44,405 nucleotides of DNA from ANME-2 cluster archaeon (GCA_019429385.1 JAHYIS010000020.1:1-44405); one strand, 5' to 3'. Counted from the stretch's first letter, positions 1 through 8,952 are shown. Made by a program: numbers and translations. The notes: generated by a model from the letters alone, not told the origin.

Positions 1-27
1 TCAATTGACTTTGTCGCCATCTCTTTT

Positions 28-1209
28 TTATTTAGTGTACCCATGTACTGCCTCTATCAGGACGTTTTCGAAATCTGAACATATCTTTTGCCAGCTATAA
101 TTTTCGTTTACGAATTCCATCCCTTCATAACTCATTTTTTCCCTCATTTCTTTATTATTAAAGAGATGGATCACTGCCTGTTCTATCTCATCGCTGATTG
201 CGGTATATATTACCTTATCCTCAGCTATTTCCCTGACACCTTTTAAATCTGTAGAAATTACAGGTTTCCTGCATGCCATATATTCAAGTAATTTTAACGG
301 GAATGAATTTTGACTATCTCCAGTGGTTTTTCGTGAGACCATACACACATCCATGCAGGAGATATAATTAGGCAATTCACGGGTCAGGACACTTCCCACA
401 AAAATAACATTTCCCGCAATCCCCAGTTGTTGTGCTGATTTTTTTAATTGGAATGACCTGTCGCCGTCTCCAATAATTACCATCTTAACATGGTAACCAG
501 AACTGACCAATCGTTTTATTGCAGCAAAAGTCTGTTCAAGCTCAACCCACTCACTTAATACACCAACAAATCCCAGGATAAAATCGCGTTCTATTCCTAA
601 TTTTCTCTTCAGATTCCCGGAATCCCGGGGATAAAATAATTCAGTATCCACGCCGTTAGGTATTATTCTTGATGTATCAGGGGGAAAGCAGTAGGAATTT
701 AATAGTGAATCTGTTACCAAAGTTATCTTATCAGATGTTTCCAGAGATTTATTAAACATATATTTCCCGGCAGAATGCCCGATATTCTTGAACACACGTG
801 GGATTTGTGGGGATGTCTTAATCGCTTCAGGCAAGTCATCAGCCACATCAAATACCGTCGGAATATCATAAGACTTTACCTTTTTACCCACATAATAACC
901 TGCGATGAGACTATTAAAATTGATATGAACATCATAGTCACTGAAATGCAGTTTTTCATCAAACAAGTCGAAATTTTTTATTAACAATAATTCCTGTAAC
1001 ACAGGATTTATGTGCCTCTCGGTGATATAATGTAACCTGGCATCTTTCAGACACTCTTCCAGATACTCATCATGCTTCTCCTCTAACCACCAGGCTTTAA
1101 CACTCAAAATCGTGATCTCATGGTTCCGGGACAGGTGCTTGATAATATGATGCGGTCTCTGGGGATTGATGCGTTTTACGTCAGGCAGTGAAGTGATCAG
1201 AATTTTCAT
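28..1209 (-). CDS. GT4 family glycosyltransferase (paralog 1)
   Basis: This is a cytoplasmic GT-B fold glycosyltransferase of about 393 residues, expected to add a sugar to a surface glycan or lipid-linked oligosaccharide. The C-terminal half carries the GT4 donor-site pattern: a FVGVLSEW segment, a GDGD loop and an LKLLEYMACRKPVIST block, in which the second Glu of the EX7E motif is kept and the first is not. The start at 1209 is chosen because its ATG overlaps the stop of the upstream gene as ATGA; a longer reading from 1290 would overlap that gene by 85 bases. It is clearly a paralog of the next gene (similar N-terminus with RPH and WW signatures), so the pair arose by tandem duplication. 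Acceptor and sugar cannot be read from sequence. Confidence 0.88.
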   Translation of the reverse strand: MKILITSLPDVKRINPQRPHHIIKHLSRNHEITILSVKAWWLEEKHDEYLEECLKDARLHYITERHINPVLQELLLIKNFDLFDEKLHFSDYDVHINFNSLIAGYYVGKKVKSYDIPTVFDVADDLPEAIKTSPQIPRVFKNIGHSAGKYMFNKSLETSDKITLVTDSLLNSYCFPPDTSRIIPNGVDTELFYPRDSGNLKRKLGIERDFILGFVGVLSEWVELEQTFAAIKRLVSSGYHVKMVIIGDGDRSFQLKKSAQQLGIAGNVIFVGSVLTRELPNYISCMDVCMVSRKTTGDSQNSFPLKLLEYMACRKPVISTDLKGVREIAEDKVIYTAISDEIEQAVIHLFNNKEMREKMSYEGMEFVNENYSWQKICSDFENVLIEAVHGYTK

Positions 1210-2381
1210 GTGAGTTCCCTGTTCTCTTTTCTCTCCCCCATTGTCGTGCTGACCAACACCTCTTCCATTTGTCCCACTATCTTTGACCAATCATAATTCT
1301 CTTCCACAAACCTCCTGCCTTGCGCACCCAACCTTTTTCTAAGCCCCTCATCTTCATACAGTGCCAGTATCTTTTGCTTCAGTTCATCCCTGCCAGATGC
1401 ATAGAGTACTCGCTCTCCTGCAACCCCATGTATCCCCTGCAGCCTGGCTGAAAGTACCGGCTTCCCACATGCCATATACTCGAATAACTTCAAAGGAACC
1501 GCCATCTCAGAAATTGCCCCCTCCCTGAAAGGCATAATACAAACATCCATGGCTGAAATATACTTTGGCACTTCAGAATAGGGTACCATACCGGTAAATA
1601 TCACCTTCTTCTCAACTCCATACCTTTTTGCCAGTTCCACGTTCTCCCCGAACCTGCCCTCTTTCCCAACCACAACCAGCTTGACCTCATCATTCAACTC
1701 CTTTAACACAGAAAAGATCGGCTCAAGGTCTATCCATTCCCTCATCACACCCACATAACCAATAATAAAACCATCAAGACCAAAATCGTACCTCGCACCC
1801 ATACCATGATCCCTGAAAAGATCGGTATCCACTCCATTTGAGATTATGTCTGATTTACCTTCAGGGATATCATAAGCCGTTCTCAGTACCTCTGTGGTCA
1901 GGGTGATCCTCTCTGAGATACGAATGTTCTTTTTCAGCATCATATCTCCAAAAAAACCGCCAACCGGTCTTAATATTCCAGGGATTTGGGGTGAATGTCG
2001 TACCATTGCACCCAGGTCATCAGCAATATCATATACGGTTTTCAGTTTCCTGGCCGCAAAATAACCCGACACCAAGGTACTATAATTCAAATGAACGTCA
2101 AAGTCGTTTGTTTCCACAATTTCATTCACTTTGTTCCTTGACAATACTTCCTGAAGCACAGGACTCACTTTTCTATCAGTTAAATGGTAATAATCTATCC
2201 TGTCAAAAATATCATCGAAATCCCTTGAATACGATTCCAGGTCGCCCTGCCCACCTTTCCACCAGTCATTTATGCTGAGAACAGTTACGTCATGATCTTT
2301 CGAAAGATGCCTGACAAATTGATGGGGCCTGTTATGCTGGGATTTTTTCAAATCAACTATCGAAGTCACCAGGATGTTCAT
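1206..2381 (-). CDS. GT4 family glycosyltransferase (paralog 2)
   Basis: This 391-residue GT-B glycosyltransferase is the tandem paralog of the gene that follows it. It has an N-terminal Rossmann-like start (MNILVTSIVDLKKS), a central VYDIADDLG segment also present in its paralog, and the C-terminal GT4 donor site block VPLKLFEYMACGKPVLS. It overlaps the upstream epimerase gene by ATGA at 2378-2381 and the downstream paralog by ATGA at 1206-1209, so the three genes are translationally coupled. The epimerase next door suggests that UDP-ManNAc or a derivative could be one of the sugars used; this is inference. Confidence 0.88.
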   Translation of the reverse strand: MNILVTSIVDLKKSQHNRPHQFVRHLSKDHDVTVLSINDWWKGGQGDLESYSRDFDDIFDRIDYYHLTDRKVSPVLQEVLSRNKVNEIVETNDFDVHLNYSTLVSGYFAARKLKTVYDIADDLGAMVRHSPQIPGILRPVGGFFGDMMLKKNIRISERITLTTEVLRTAYDIPEGKSDIISNGVDTDLFRDHGMGARYDFGLDGFIIGYVGVMREWIDLEPIFSVLKELNDEVKLVVVGKEGRFGENVELAKRYGVEKKVIFTGMVPYSEVPKYISAMDVCIMPFREGAISEMAVPLKLFEYMACGKPVLSARLQGIHGVAGERVLYASGRDELKQKILALYEDEGLRKRLGAQGRRFVEENYDWSKIVGQMEEVLVSTTMGERKENRELT

Positions 2382-3454
2382 ACATGACGCTCCAGTATCC
2401 CAATTATCTTTTCTCCTGCCCTGCCATCCCCAAACGGATTAGTCCAATTTTTGTTGGTTTTTACCATTTTCCTGACAGAATCCAGAATCTTTTCAGGAGA
2501 TGTCCCTGCAATGATATTGGAACCTGCTTCAATGGTTTCTGGTCTTTCAGTATTATCCCTCAGAGTAACACACGGGACATTCAGGATACAGGTCTCCTCC
2601 TGCACACCGCCTGAATCCGTGAGTACCAATCGGGCATTACTTTCAAGTTGAAGGAAGCCTGGATAGTCCAGTGGATCAATGAATTCAATAGTATTTACCA
2701 CGATGTCGAATTCTTCCATTCTTTTTTTTGCTCTCGGATGAATTGGGTATATTACCGGTAACCCAAACATTTCAGCAACAAGTTCCAGTGCCTTAATAAT
2801 TCCCTCAAATATCTTTTTTTCATCCACATTTTCCTGTCTGTGTACTGTTGCAAGGAAATATTCTCCAGCTTTAAGATGAAGGTCATTGAGGATATCGACC
2901 CTATTATCTGCAATTTCCAGGTTTTGGAAGACTGCATCAACAATGGTATTGCCGGTTACAAAGATCATCTCAGCAGGGATCCCTTCTCCAATTAATGTCT
3001 CCCTTGACTTTTCAGTCGGGGAAAAAAGGTAATCTGAACAATGGTCAGTCAAAACACGGTTAATTTCCTCAGGCATTTTCCTGTCATAACTTCTAAGACC
3101 TGCTTCAACATGACCGACCCCTATGCCCAGCTTTGCAGCCACGATAGCACCGGCCAGTACAGTATTAGTATCCCCCTGCAACAACGCGATATCCGGGCTT
3201 TCTTTTATTAAGATCTCCTCAATACCCATCATCATCTTTCCCGTTTGTTCGCCGTGACTGGAAGACCCGATACAAAGGTTATACTTAGGTTCGGGTAGTT
3301 CAAGTTGCTCAAAAAAAATACGGTCCATATTACGTGAATAATGCTGGCCGGTATGAAGAATAAAATAATCTGTGCCTCTTTTTTCGCACTCCCTTATTAA
3401 AGGAGACAATTTGATAATTTCAGGCCTCGTTCCAAGAATAATTACAATTTTCAT
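2378..3454 (-). CDS. wecB: UDP-N-acetylglucosamine 2-epimerase (non-hydrolysing)
   Basis: The protein (358 residues, normal for the family) interconverts UDP-GlcNAc and UDP-ManNAc in the cytoplasm. Family hallmarks are visible: GTRPEIIKLSPL at the N-terminus, a GDTNT loop near residue 95, HVEAGLRS near 117, ATVHRQENVD near 205 and the TDSGGVQEE nucleotide-binding block near 280. The start at 3454 has an AGGAAA sequence upstream. It is the first gene of the three-gene glycan operon running leftwards. The product probably feeds synthesis of an N-acetylmannosamine-type sugar for the surface glycan made by the adjacent glycosyltransferases. Confidence 0.95.
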   Translation of the reverse strand: MKIVIILGTRPEIIKLSPLIRECEKRGTDYFILHTGQHYSRNMDRIFFEQLELPEPKYNLCIGSSSHGEQTGKMMMGIEEILIKESPDIALLQGDTNTVLAGAIVAAKLGIGVGHVEAGLRSYDRKMPEEINRVLTDHCSDYLFSPTEKSRETLIGEGIPAEMIFVTGNTIVDAVFQNLEIADNRVDILNDLHLKAGEYFLATVHRQENVDEKKIFEGIIKALELVAEMFGLPVIYPIHPRAKKRMEEFDIVVNTIEFIDPLDYPGFLQLESNARLVLTDSGGVQEETCILNVPCVTLRDNTERPETIEAGSNIIAGTSPEKILDSVRKMVKTNKNWTNPFGDGRAGEKIIGILERHV

Positions 3455-3502
3455 GAAGTCGACATTTCCTAACGCGTGTAAATATCTTTTTTATCTACCG
3501 TT

Positions 3503-4435
3503 TTATTTGTTTTTAGTCTCTCTTATCAACAATGACATAGTGTGTAGAATGATTCCGGTAAATGCTGAAAATGTTCCTATTAATGTTAACATTATCAAAA
3601 GCAAAGATGGTCCGAACGGCAACTGCCCTCCTGCTAAAAATAGTTTAATATAATGCAGCCCGATCCCAAATCCTGCCAGCATCAATGCTATTCCCGGCAC
3701 CGTAAAATAAAATAGCGGCCGATTCAGCTCCATATCATGCAGCACCTTCACCAGCACCCTCAACCCATGCCTCACCGGATTCGCAGTGGAACAATCAACA
3801 TCATACCGAACACTGATATCCACCTCTTTCACCCTCAGCTTTGCAAGAGCAGCATCCACCAGCATCTCGCTCTCTATCTCAAAACCGCTTTCCCTGAACC
3901 TGAAAGCTGGTATGGTATGTGCCGCAAAAGCACGAAAACCGCTCTGGCTATCGGTCACATCAAGCCCACTGCTAAAGTTCGTGGCCTTGTCCAGCACTTT
4001 CTGGCCCAGGCGGCGGTATCCAGGAGTATTCTTGCCGTGGCCGTTCATATAACGGCTGCCGTTCACAACATCTGCTTCCCCCTCCAGGATAGGAGCAATA
4101 AGTTTGGGTATTTCAGAAGGATGGTGCTGTCCGTCAGCATCCAATGTCACGATGATATCAGCCCCTTTGGCCGCTTTAAAACCACTCCTGAGCGCCGCAC
4201 CCTTCCCTCTGTTTATGGGATGCCGTATCACTTCGGCCCCGGCCAGTTCGGCTACCTCTGCGGTCCGGTCCGTACTACCGTCGTCGATAACAAGCACCCG
4301 GTCGACATACTGACGTGTGCGAAGGATCACGGAACCTATGCTGACCTCCTCATTGTAGGCGGAGAGGACGGCGGTTATGGTGGGCAGGTGGGCACCTCCG
4401 GGAAATGGGTTGGGTGAATATGGGTGGAGTACCAT
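3503..4435 (-). CDS. GT2 glycosyltransferase, polyprenyl-phosphate mannose/glucose synthase-like
   Basis: This 310-residue protein has a GT2 GT-A catalytic domain (about 17-240) and two C-terminal membrane helices (about 240-300). Visible motifs are AYNEE at the start of the fold, VIDDGSTDRT, NRGKGAALRSGF and the metal-binding TLDADGQHHP. This layout matches archaeal enzymes that transfer a hexose from a nucleotide sugar to dolichyl/polyprenyl phosphate. It sits 48 bp upstream of wecB in the same direction. No clear ribosome binding site precedes the ATG at 4435; the homologous part begins around residue 18, so a later start is possible. A decayed second copy of this gene lies just upstream at 4765-5130. 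Confidence 0.88.
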   Translation of the reverse strand: MVLHPYSPNPFPGGAHLPTITAVLSAYNEEVSIGSVILRTRQYVDRVLVIDDGSTDRTAEVAELAGAEVIRHPINRGKGAALRSGFKAAKGADIIVTLDADGQHHPSEIPKLIAPILEGEADVVNGSRYMNGHGKNTPGYRRLGQKVLDKATNFSSGLDVTDSQSGFRAFAAHTIPAFRFRESGFEIESEMLVDAALAKLRVKEVDISVRYDVDCSTANPVRHGLRVLVKVLHDMELNRPLFYFTVPGIALMLAGFGIGLHYIKLFLAGGQLPFGPSLLLIMLTLIGTFSAFTGIILHTMSLLIRETKNK

Positions 4436-4764
4436 GAGGGAAACATATGTAGAATGTCCTTCAATGTATCAAAATTCAGATCAAAGTTCACGTATAAAGC
4501 TCCGTTTTTTTTTTCCGTAAGAATTCATCAATCTAACGCTGCCTGCATATCTTTTTTATCAATCCTGTCTTTTTTAGAATAGGTTTTTCATGCTGGATTT
4601 CCGAGTTAATAATTACCCAATCTTCAAACATTATTTTCCTTCGGATATTTAATTGCACTCTATATACAAATTATCTCATTCCATTTATATAATTATGTAT
4701 AACATATTGTACTTAAACAATTGCCAGCGTCGCCAATCTATTTCTTCCCGGAACCATTTTTTCC
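4436..4764. other. Non-coding, AT-rich stretch upstream of the GT2 gene
   Basis: I see no gene here. The stretch is AT-rich and lies between the intact GT2 start and the GT2 remnant; it must hold the GT2 promoter. A short motif ATATCTTTTTTATC near 4546 resembles one near 3484 (ATATCTTTTTTATC) upstream of wecB, which may be coincidence or a shared promoter element. Confidence 0.4.
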
Positions 4765-5130
4765 CCAGCATGTCCCCTCCTAAAGCTATCAACGCGCCAA
4801 GTCTAGTAAAGGATAATAGCTGCTTGTTCAATCCCATATCAAAGAGCACCTTCGCCATCACCCCGAATCCATATCATACCGGATTGGCAAGAAAACGATC
4901 AATATCATACCGAACGCAAATATCAACCATCTTCTCTTGACTTATTAAGACCTGCATCTACCAGTATCTCGCTCCATAACTCAAAACCACGTTTCCTGAA
5001 TCTGAAAACTGGGTATTGAATATGCTGAAAAAAGCACACAAACCGTTCCTGGTTATCATAAAATCAAGCCTGAAGCTAGTATTTGTACCAACCAAAGTAC
5101 ATTCTTGCCCGGACATCGGTAGTTCCTGTA
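4765..5130 (-). pseudogene. Decayed second copy of the GT2 glycosyltransferase gene
   Basis: The DNA aligns over several hundred bases with the C-terminal half of the intact GT2 gene (its 3660-4045 part), in the same orientation. Translating the minus strand gives pieces such as RGFELWSEILVDAGL and VDICVRYDIDRFLANPV, which match the intact ESGFEIESEMLVDAAL and VDISVRYDVDCSTANPV. The copy has a frameshift between these two pieces and an in-frame TGA right after NPV, and its catalytic N-terminal half is gone. It is therefore a dead duplicate. The boundaries are approximate because the ends fade out. Confidence 0.82.
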
Positions 5131-5161
5131 AAAAAAGGGAAAGACCTCAGGACTGAACTGG

Positions 5162-6154
5162 CTACCAGGGTGCAAATATTCCAATCATACAAAAAATCCC
5201 CGTCAAAGCGAACATTGCCCAGGCCCCGTGCTTTTCGTTAACTCTGAAATAATAGGGCAATACCCACTTAAGGGTCAATGGATTGGGCACTTCAAGGGTT
5301 CCATCTGCCCTTGGGCCACCGAACTTGGCCACGGGAAATTTCCTCACTCTCCAGTATACATACATCAGGAAATTGACCGTATGGGGGATCAGCATGATAA
5401 ATCCGCTCACAATAAAACCCTGTATCACAATAATTGCCCCAATGGCCGAACCCACGGTCAGCGAACCGATATTGCCCCAGAATATCCTTGACGGATACCG
5501 TTCATAGAAATAAAAACCAAGAGTTGCACCGGTAATACTGACCACAGATAAAATATTATCCACATCTTCCATCACAATGCTCTTGATGATCAATGAGACC
5601 AGGACAATGATCGATAGACCTGAGGACATCCCATTATATCCGGAATGCATGTTGACCAGATTTGAAGCCACCAGGACATATGTGGGTACAATAAATTGAA
5701 GATAGAATATCCCCAGTTCCACGGACCCGATAGCCGGGAATACAATGGCCGTATGGGTTGCATATTGAATGAGGGGATATGAACAATAATACATCAAGAG
5801 GAGTTTTGACGTGCGGCCGATATCTATCATATCGTCCAGTACGCCAAATATACCGAACATTGCGATAACAATGAGCACCACATAATTCGTGGCCGAGAAC
5901 TTGAAGAACAGCGAGTTCAGGGACAGGGCAAGCATGGCAATGAGGAGGATGGCTATCCCGCCACCGGTTGGCACCATCTTTTCACCGGATTTGTAATAGT
6001 CTTTGACCACCATGCCCTTTTTTGTGAGTTTCCTTATAAAGTAAGGCATTGAAATGGCAACGGCGATCAGTGGGAGCAGGAGTACGCATAGTATTTCTAT
6101 GGTAATGAACTGCTGGTAGGTGAGGTGACTTATTATTTCGAAAAGCTGTATAAT
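5162..6154 (-). CDS. MraY/WecA-type polyprenyl-phosphate GlcNAc-1-phosphate transferase; start codon uncertain
   Basis: This polytopic membrane protein transfers a sugar-1-phosphate (probably GlcNAc-1-P) from UDP to a polyprenyl/dolichyl phosphate, the first membrane step of glycan assembly. Motifs seen are a GGIAILL segment, the FGVLDDMIDIGRTSKLL Asp cluster, the NLVNMHSGYNGMSSGLS block, and FWGNIGSLTVG. The first ATG in frame is at 6049, but it has no ribosome binding site, and reading upstream without a stop gives a strongly hydrophobic segment (CVLLLPLIAVAIS) exactly where the family has its first membrane helix. The upstream frame (back to a TAA at 6176-6178) has no ATG, GTG or TTG. A GGAG lies 9 bases before an ATT at 6152-6154, which I propose as start (about 330 residues). 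If only ATG is used, 5162-6049 is the gene. Confidence 0.8.
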   Translation of the reverse strand: MIQLFEIISHLTYQQFITIEILCVLLLPLIAVAISMPYFIRKLTKKGMVVKDYYKSGEKMVPTGGGIAILLIAMLALSLNSLFFKFSATNYVVLIVIAMFGIFGVLDDMIDIGRTSKLLLMYYCSYPLIQYATHTAIVFPAIGSVELGIFYLQFIVPTYVLVASNLVNMHSGYNGMSSGLSIIVLVSLIIKSIVMEDVDNILSVVSITGATLGFYFYERYPSRIFWGNIGSLTVGSAIGAIIVIQGFIVSGFIMLIPHTVNFLMYVYWRVRKFPVAKFGGPRADGTLEVPNPLTLKWVLPYYFRVNEKHGAWAMFALTGIFCMIGIFAPW

Positions 6155-6309
6155 GCGGACGGTCTCCTGGTTTATTTAATGGACTATTTCTGTTGTTTAT
6201 TCTTTTTTCAGAGGTTTAACTTTTGTGGTAAATTGTATTCAAAAGAATTAAAGTAACCTCAGTCGGATTTCCGAAGCGACCGAAAAAAAACAAACAAACA
6301 TTGAGACTT

Positions 6310-6361
6310 CATTGCAAAAAATAGAAAAAATAGAAAAAGGAGGAGGATTGTTTCAATCCTC
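6310..6361 (-). terminator. Hairpin plus U-tract terminator of the PEF-CTERM gene
   Basis: On the minus strand a perfect 8-bp stem, GAGGATTG-AAA-CAATCCTC (6343-6361), overlaps the TGA stop of the PEF-CTERM gene and is followed by U-rich runs (CTTTTTCTATTTTTTC). This is a convincing terminator for leftward transcription. Confidence 0.7.
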
Positions 6362-7042
6362 TTTTCCTTTCCTACTCTGCAATATGAACATTATTCCTAC
6401 AATAGCTGCTATTGGCAGGGCAATAGTCGGGAATTCCGGGATCTCGTTATTAAAATCATGTGAGGGCGGGACAAAGACTATTGCTTTATTATCGTCATCT
6501 GCTCCAACTCCATCACCATGGAATTTTATGGAGCTATCACCACCGGAAGTAACTATCGGGATTTCAATAGATTCATCACTGCAAAGGTTTGTACCGAGAT
6601 CGATTCTGGTAATACTATACCATGCCCCTGTTTGATAAATGCCATGCGTGGGGTATAAGAAATGATCATCAGTGGGAATCTCTGGTTTGGTACCATCTGC
6701 TGGTATCCAATTATTCACAGATATGCCATTTACGGTTAAACCTATTGAATTCATTGGATCATTTGGATCTGCATTTACCGCCATTAATAGATAAATAATG
6801 GATATACATTTATTCTGATTGTGATTCGTGATTGTAAGATTAAAAGAATCATCAGTAATAATCCATGACTCATCTCCCCAATCGTCAGTGTGATCAGGAT
6901 TATATGTTGAACCAAATGGTTCAAGCCAAAGCTGTCCGGTGACTCCTCCCCCCCCTCCACTTAGAGACGTTGGAGTTACAATAATTACGCAAATTAGTGC
7001 AAGAAATAGAAATTTTCCCCTCGCTTTAAATCTTCTTATCAT
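6353..7042 (-). CDS. Exported PEF-CTERM surface protein
   Basis: The 229-residue protein has an N-terminal signal peptide (MIRRFKARGKFLFLALICVI), a Gly-rich spacer, a beta-rich extracellular domain of about 170 residues with no family I recognise, and a C-terminal sorting tail: PEFPT, a hydrophobic helix of about 17 residues, then basic SRKGKED. This tripartite tail is the PEF-CTERM signal, processed by an archaeosortase in methanogens; the mature protein would be surface-attached. The start at 7042 is preferred over upstream ones because GGGGGAT lies just before it and because bases further upstream encode a separate small protein in another frame. It may be a substrate of the glycan machinery next door (inference). 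Confidence 0.85.
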   Translation of the reverse strand: MIRRFKARGKFLFLALICVIIVTPTSLSGGGGGVTGQLWLEPFGSTYNPDHTDDWGDESWIITDDSFNLTITNHNQNKCISIIYLLMAVNADPNDPMNSIGLTVNGISVNNWIPADGTKPEIPTDDHFLYPTHGIYQTGAWYSITRIDLGTNLCSDESIEIPIVTSGGDSSIKFHGDGVGADDDNKAIVFVPPSHDFNNEIPEFPTIALPIAAIVGIMFILQSRKGKED

Positions 7043-7046
7043 GTAT

Positions 7047-7196
7047 CTAATCCCCCTGTAACAGATTGATCCCAAATTCATCTTTTTCACTTTCATCCAT
7101 ACAACCCAATGTACAGAACATCGGTTCGCTAACATACTCATCAAAAACGAGTATTTCCTTGTGGCAATGACCACAATTGATCTTCATTAAGTTCAT
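7047..7196 (-). CDS. Small Cys-pair (zinc-ribbon-like) protein, 49 aa
   Basis: This short gene lies directly upstream of the PEF-CTERM gene, its TAG stop 4 bases before that gene's ATG. It encodes MNLMKINCGHCHKEILVF (start) and continues to a second Cys pair (FCTLGCMDE), ending in NLLQGD. The pattern Cys-X2-Cys, about 16-17 residues, Cys-X3-Cys fits a small metal-binding knuckle. A GGTGG lies upstream of the ATG at 7196; 7187 is an alternative in-frame ATG. Its terminal codons contain the GGGGGA ribosome binding site of the next gene, so the two are probably translationally coupled. The function is unknown; a regulatory or metal-handling role would be inference. Confidence 0.68.
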   Translation of the reverse strand: MNLMKINCGHCHKEILVFDEYVSEPMFCTLGCMDESEKDEFGINLLQGD

Positions 7197-7588
7197 TCCC
7201 AAAACCACCAACCCTTTATTTTCTTATAATATTTATTATCAATTCATAAGTATTTAATATTTTCCGGAAACTGTAAAAAACCCTGTGATAGTTGTACTCA
7301 TCATAATGAGTTGCTCAACGTATTTACTATGATGCCAGACCAAAGAAATAAACGGCAACCCGTATTTATATAATAAATATTTTTTGAAATTATAATAAGA
7401 TTTATTTAACTTCAGTGTTCATGAAATACACCATTTTGCATTCTCATTAGTCCTGCCCTTGGGAAGATATTCTTGTTATTTCCAAATCCCATAAAGAATA
7501 ACACAATTTCAGAAACCCTTATCAGTGCATCTCATATAATATGACATTTAATTAGGTCATCAGCATAAACGCACATGGCAGGTAACAC
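7197..7588. other. AT-rich divergent intergenic region
   Basis: This 390-bp stretch separates the minus-strand Cys-pair/PEF-CTERM pair from plus-strand uppP and must hold both promoters. It contains a perfect 6-bp dyad ACTCAT-CATA-ATGAGT at 7296-7311 and TATA-like runs (TTTATATAAT near 7364). No gene is seen. Confidence 0.45.
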
Positions 7589-8359
7589 ATGGACATCATC
7601 CAGGCAATAGTATTAGGCATCATCCAGGGCATCTTCGAATGGTTGCCTATCAGCAGTGAAGGCCAGTCCATGCTCATCCTGCTCAATGCCTTTCACATGA
7701 ATGTGAATGAAGCGTTATCATTAGCAATTTTCATGCATCTTGGCACATCCTTTGCTGTGATGATAAAATTCAGGGAAGAGTTCAGAACAATAATAACAGG
7801 CAAAGACCGTGAACTTACCCGGATCATAGTGATCAGCACCGTATGCACCGGACTAACCGGTCTGCCGCTATATTTCCTCTTAAAAAGCACCTTTACTGGC
7901 GGTATTGCCGCTACACTCCTTATCGGAGTCCTGCTCATTCTAACCGGCGTAATTCTTGGCCTGAATAAAGGGAAAGGGCACAAATCAAGAGGTTCTATCA
8001 CCCGTTCTGATATGATACTCCTGGGACTGGTACAGGGATTTGCCATTCTCCCGGGAATATCCCGCTCGGGTGTAACGCTGACAACCTTGCTTCTTCGAAA
8101 TGTTGAACAAAAGACCGCCCTGGTGATTTCATTCCTCATCAGTGTTCCGGTTGTACTGGGTGCAGTTGCCCTGGACGCCGATATGGTCTTCACCCTTGAC
8201 CCTGTACAGGGGCTTGCATTGTTCTTGTCATCACTTCTGGTGGGATATATAATGATGGATTTTCTCCTGCAATATGCCGACAGGGTGGATTTCTCCCTCT
8301 TTTGTATATCCCTGGGAGTGCTGACCATCATCCTCTCAGCCGGGCATTATGTGTTATAA
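7589..8359 (+). CDS. uppP: Undecaprenyl/polyprenyl-diphosphatase UppP (BacA family)
   Basis: This 256-residue polytopic membrane enzyme removes a phosphate from polyprenyl diphosphate and so recycles the lipid carrier used in glycan assembly. The family motifs are present: a first EG-type motif in GIFEWLPISSEGQS (about residues 16-29, catalytic Glu retained) and the PGISRSGVT motif near residue 155, both on membrane-facing loops. The length is normal. A GGCAGGT lies before the ATG. In this neighbourhood it would act on the dolichyl/polyprenyl diphosphate released by the glycosylation pathway encoded to the left. Confidence 0.93.
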   Translation: MDIIQAIVLGIIQGIFEWLPISSEGQSMLILLNAFHMNVNEALSLAIFMHLGTSFAVMIKFREEFRTIITGKDRELTRIIVISTVCTGLTGLPLYFLLKSTFTGGIAATLLIGVLLILTGVILGLNKGKGHKSRGSITRSDMILLGLVQGFAILPGISRSGVTLTTLLLRNVEQKTALVISFLISVPVVLGAVALDADMVFTLDPVQGLALFLSSLLVGYIMMDFLLQYADRVDFSLFCISLGVLTIILSAGHYVL

Positions 8360-8436
8360 ACCCGGACATTCGAGACCAACAGAACATCTCCGGAAATTCG
8401 GAAAATGTTTAACCTACGAATGATGTATAATCGGCA

Positions 8437-8949
8437 ATGGCAAGATATCTGCGGCCTGTAAATATTTTCACATTTTTCCTGATATCCAGCATAGTATATG
8501 CACTGTTCATATTCTATCTCTCTGCACAAAGTGATGTATCCTCACATCTGGGTTTTATCAAAAAGCAATACCTTCTGGACATTCTCTCCTTTTTAGAAGG
8601 GTCCGGATTGGGTATTAGCAAAGAGATCTCGTATTTTGCGTATAACAACCAGGATAAAGCCATGCATTTCATTCTTTACACAGGATTCGGTATCTTACTT
8701 TACCTGACTATGCACTTTTCAAGGAACGCTCAATTGCGAAGATATGCTGTATTGCTCGCTCTGGTAATAGGGGTATCATATGCAATAACTGACGAAATAC
8801 ACCAGTCCTTTGTTCCGGGCCGAACCTCATCTCAGGCCGATGTTATAGCAGACACAGCAGGTCTTGTTTTTTCCCTCATCATAACTCCGTGTTTTGTCGC
8901 TATGGTAAGATTGATAAACAAATGGTTTCGCAGAGGCCACGCGCAATAG
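8437..8949 (+). CDS. VanZ-like family membrane protein
   Basis: The 170-residue protein has about four membrane helices and the VanZ-like signature blocks: FYLSAQS after helix 1, DKAMHFILYTGFGILL in helix 2, and the ITDEIHQSFVPGRTSSQADVIADTAG block near residues 115-140. The biochemical role of VanZ-like proteins in archaea is not settled. It lies 77 bp after uppP on the same strand and may be co-transcribed, which suggests an envelope role. Confidence 0.85.
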   Translation: MARYLRPVNIFTFFLISSIVYALFIFYLSAQSDVSSHLGFIKKQYLLDILSFLEGSGLGISKEISYFAYNNQDKAMHFILYTGFGILLYLTMHFSRNAQLRRYAVLLALVIGVSYAITDEIHQSFVPGRTSSQADVIADTAGLVFSLIITPCFVAMVRLINKWFRRGHAQ

Positions 8950-8952
8950 CCA

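Noticed and set aside
3737-4417. Plus-strand frame of 226 codons opposite GT2
   Set aside because: The minus strand shows the complete GT2 motifs; the plus frame has no similarity.
7693-8331. Minus-strand frame opposite uppP
   Set aside because: It lies opposite a gene with clear motifs and has a low-complexity, Arg/Ser-rich sequence typical of a shadow frame.
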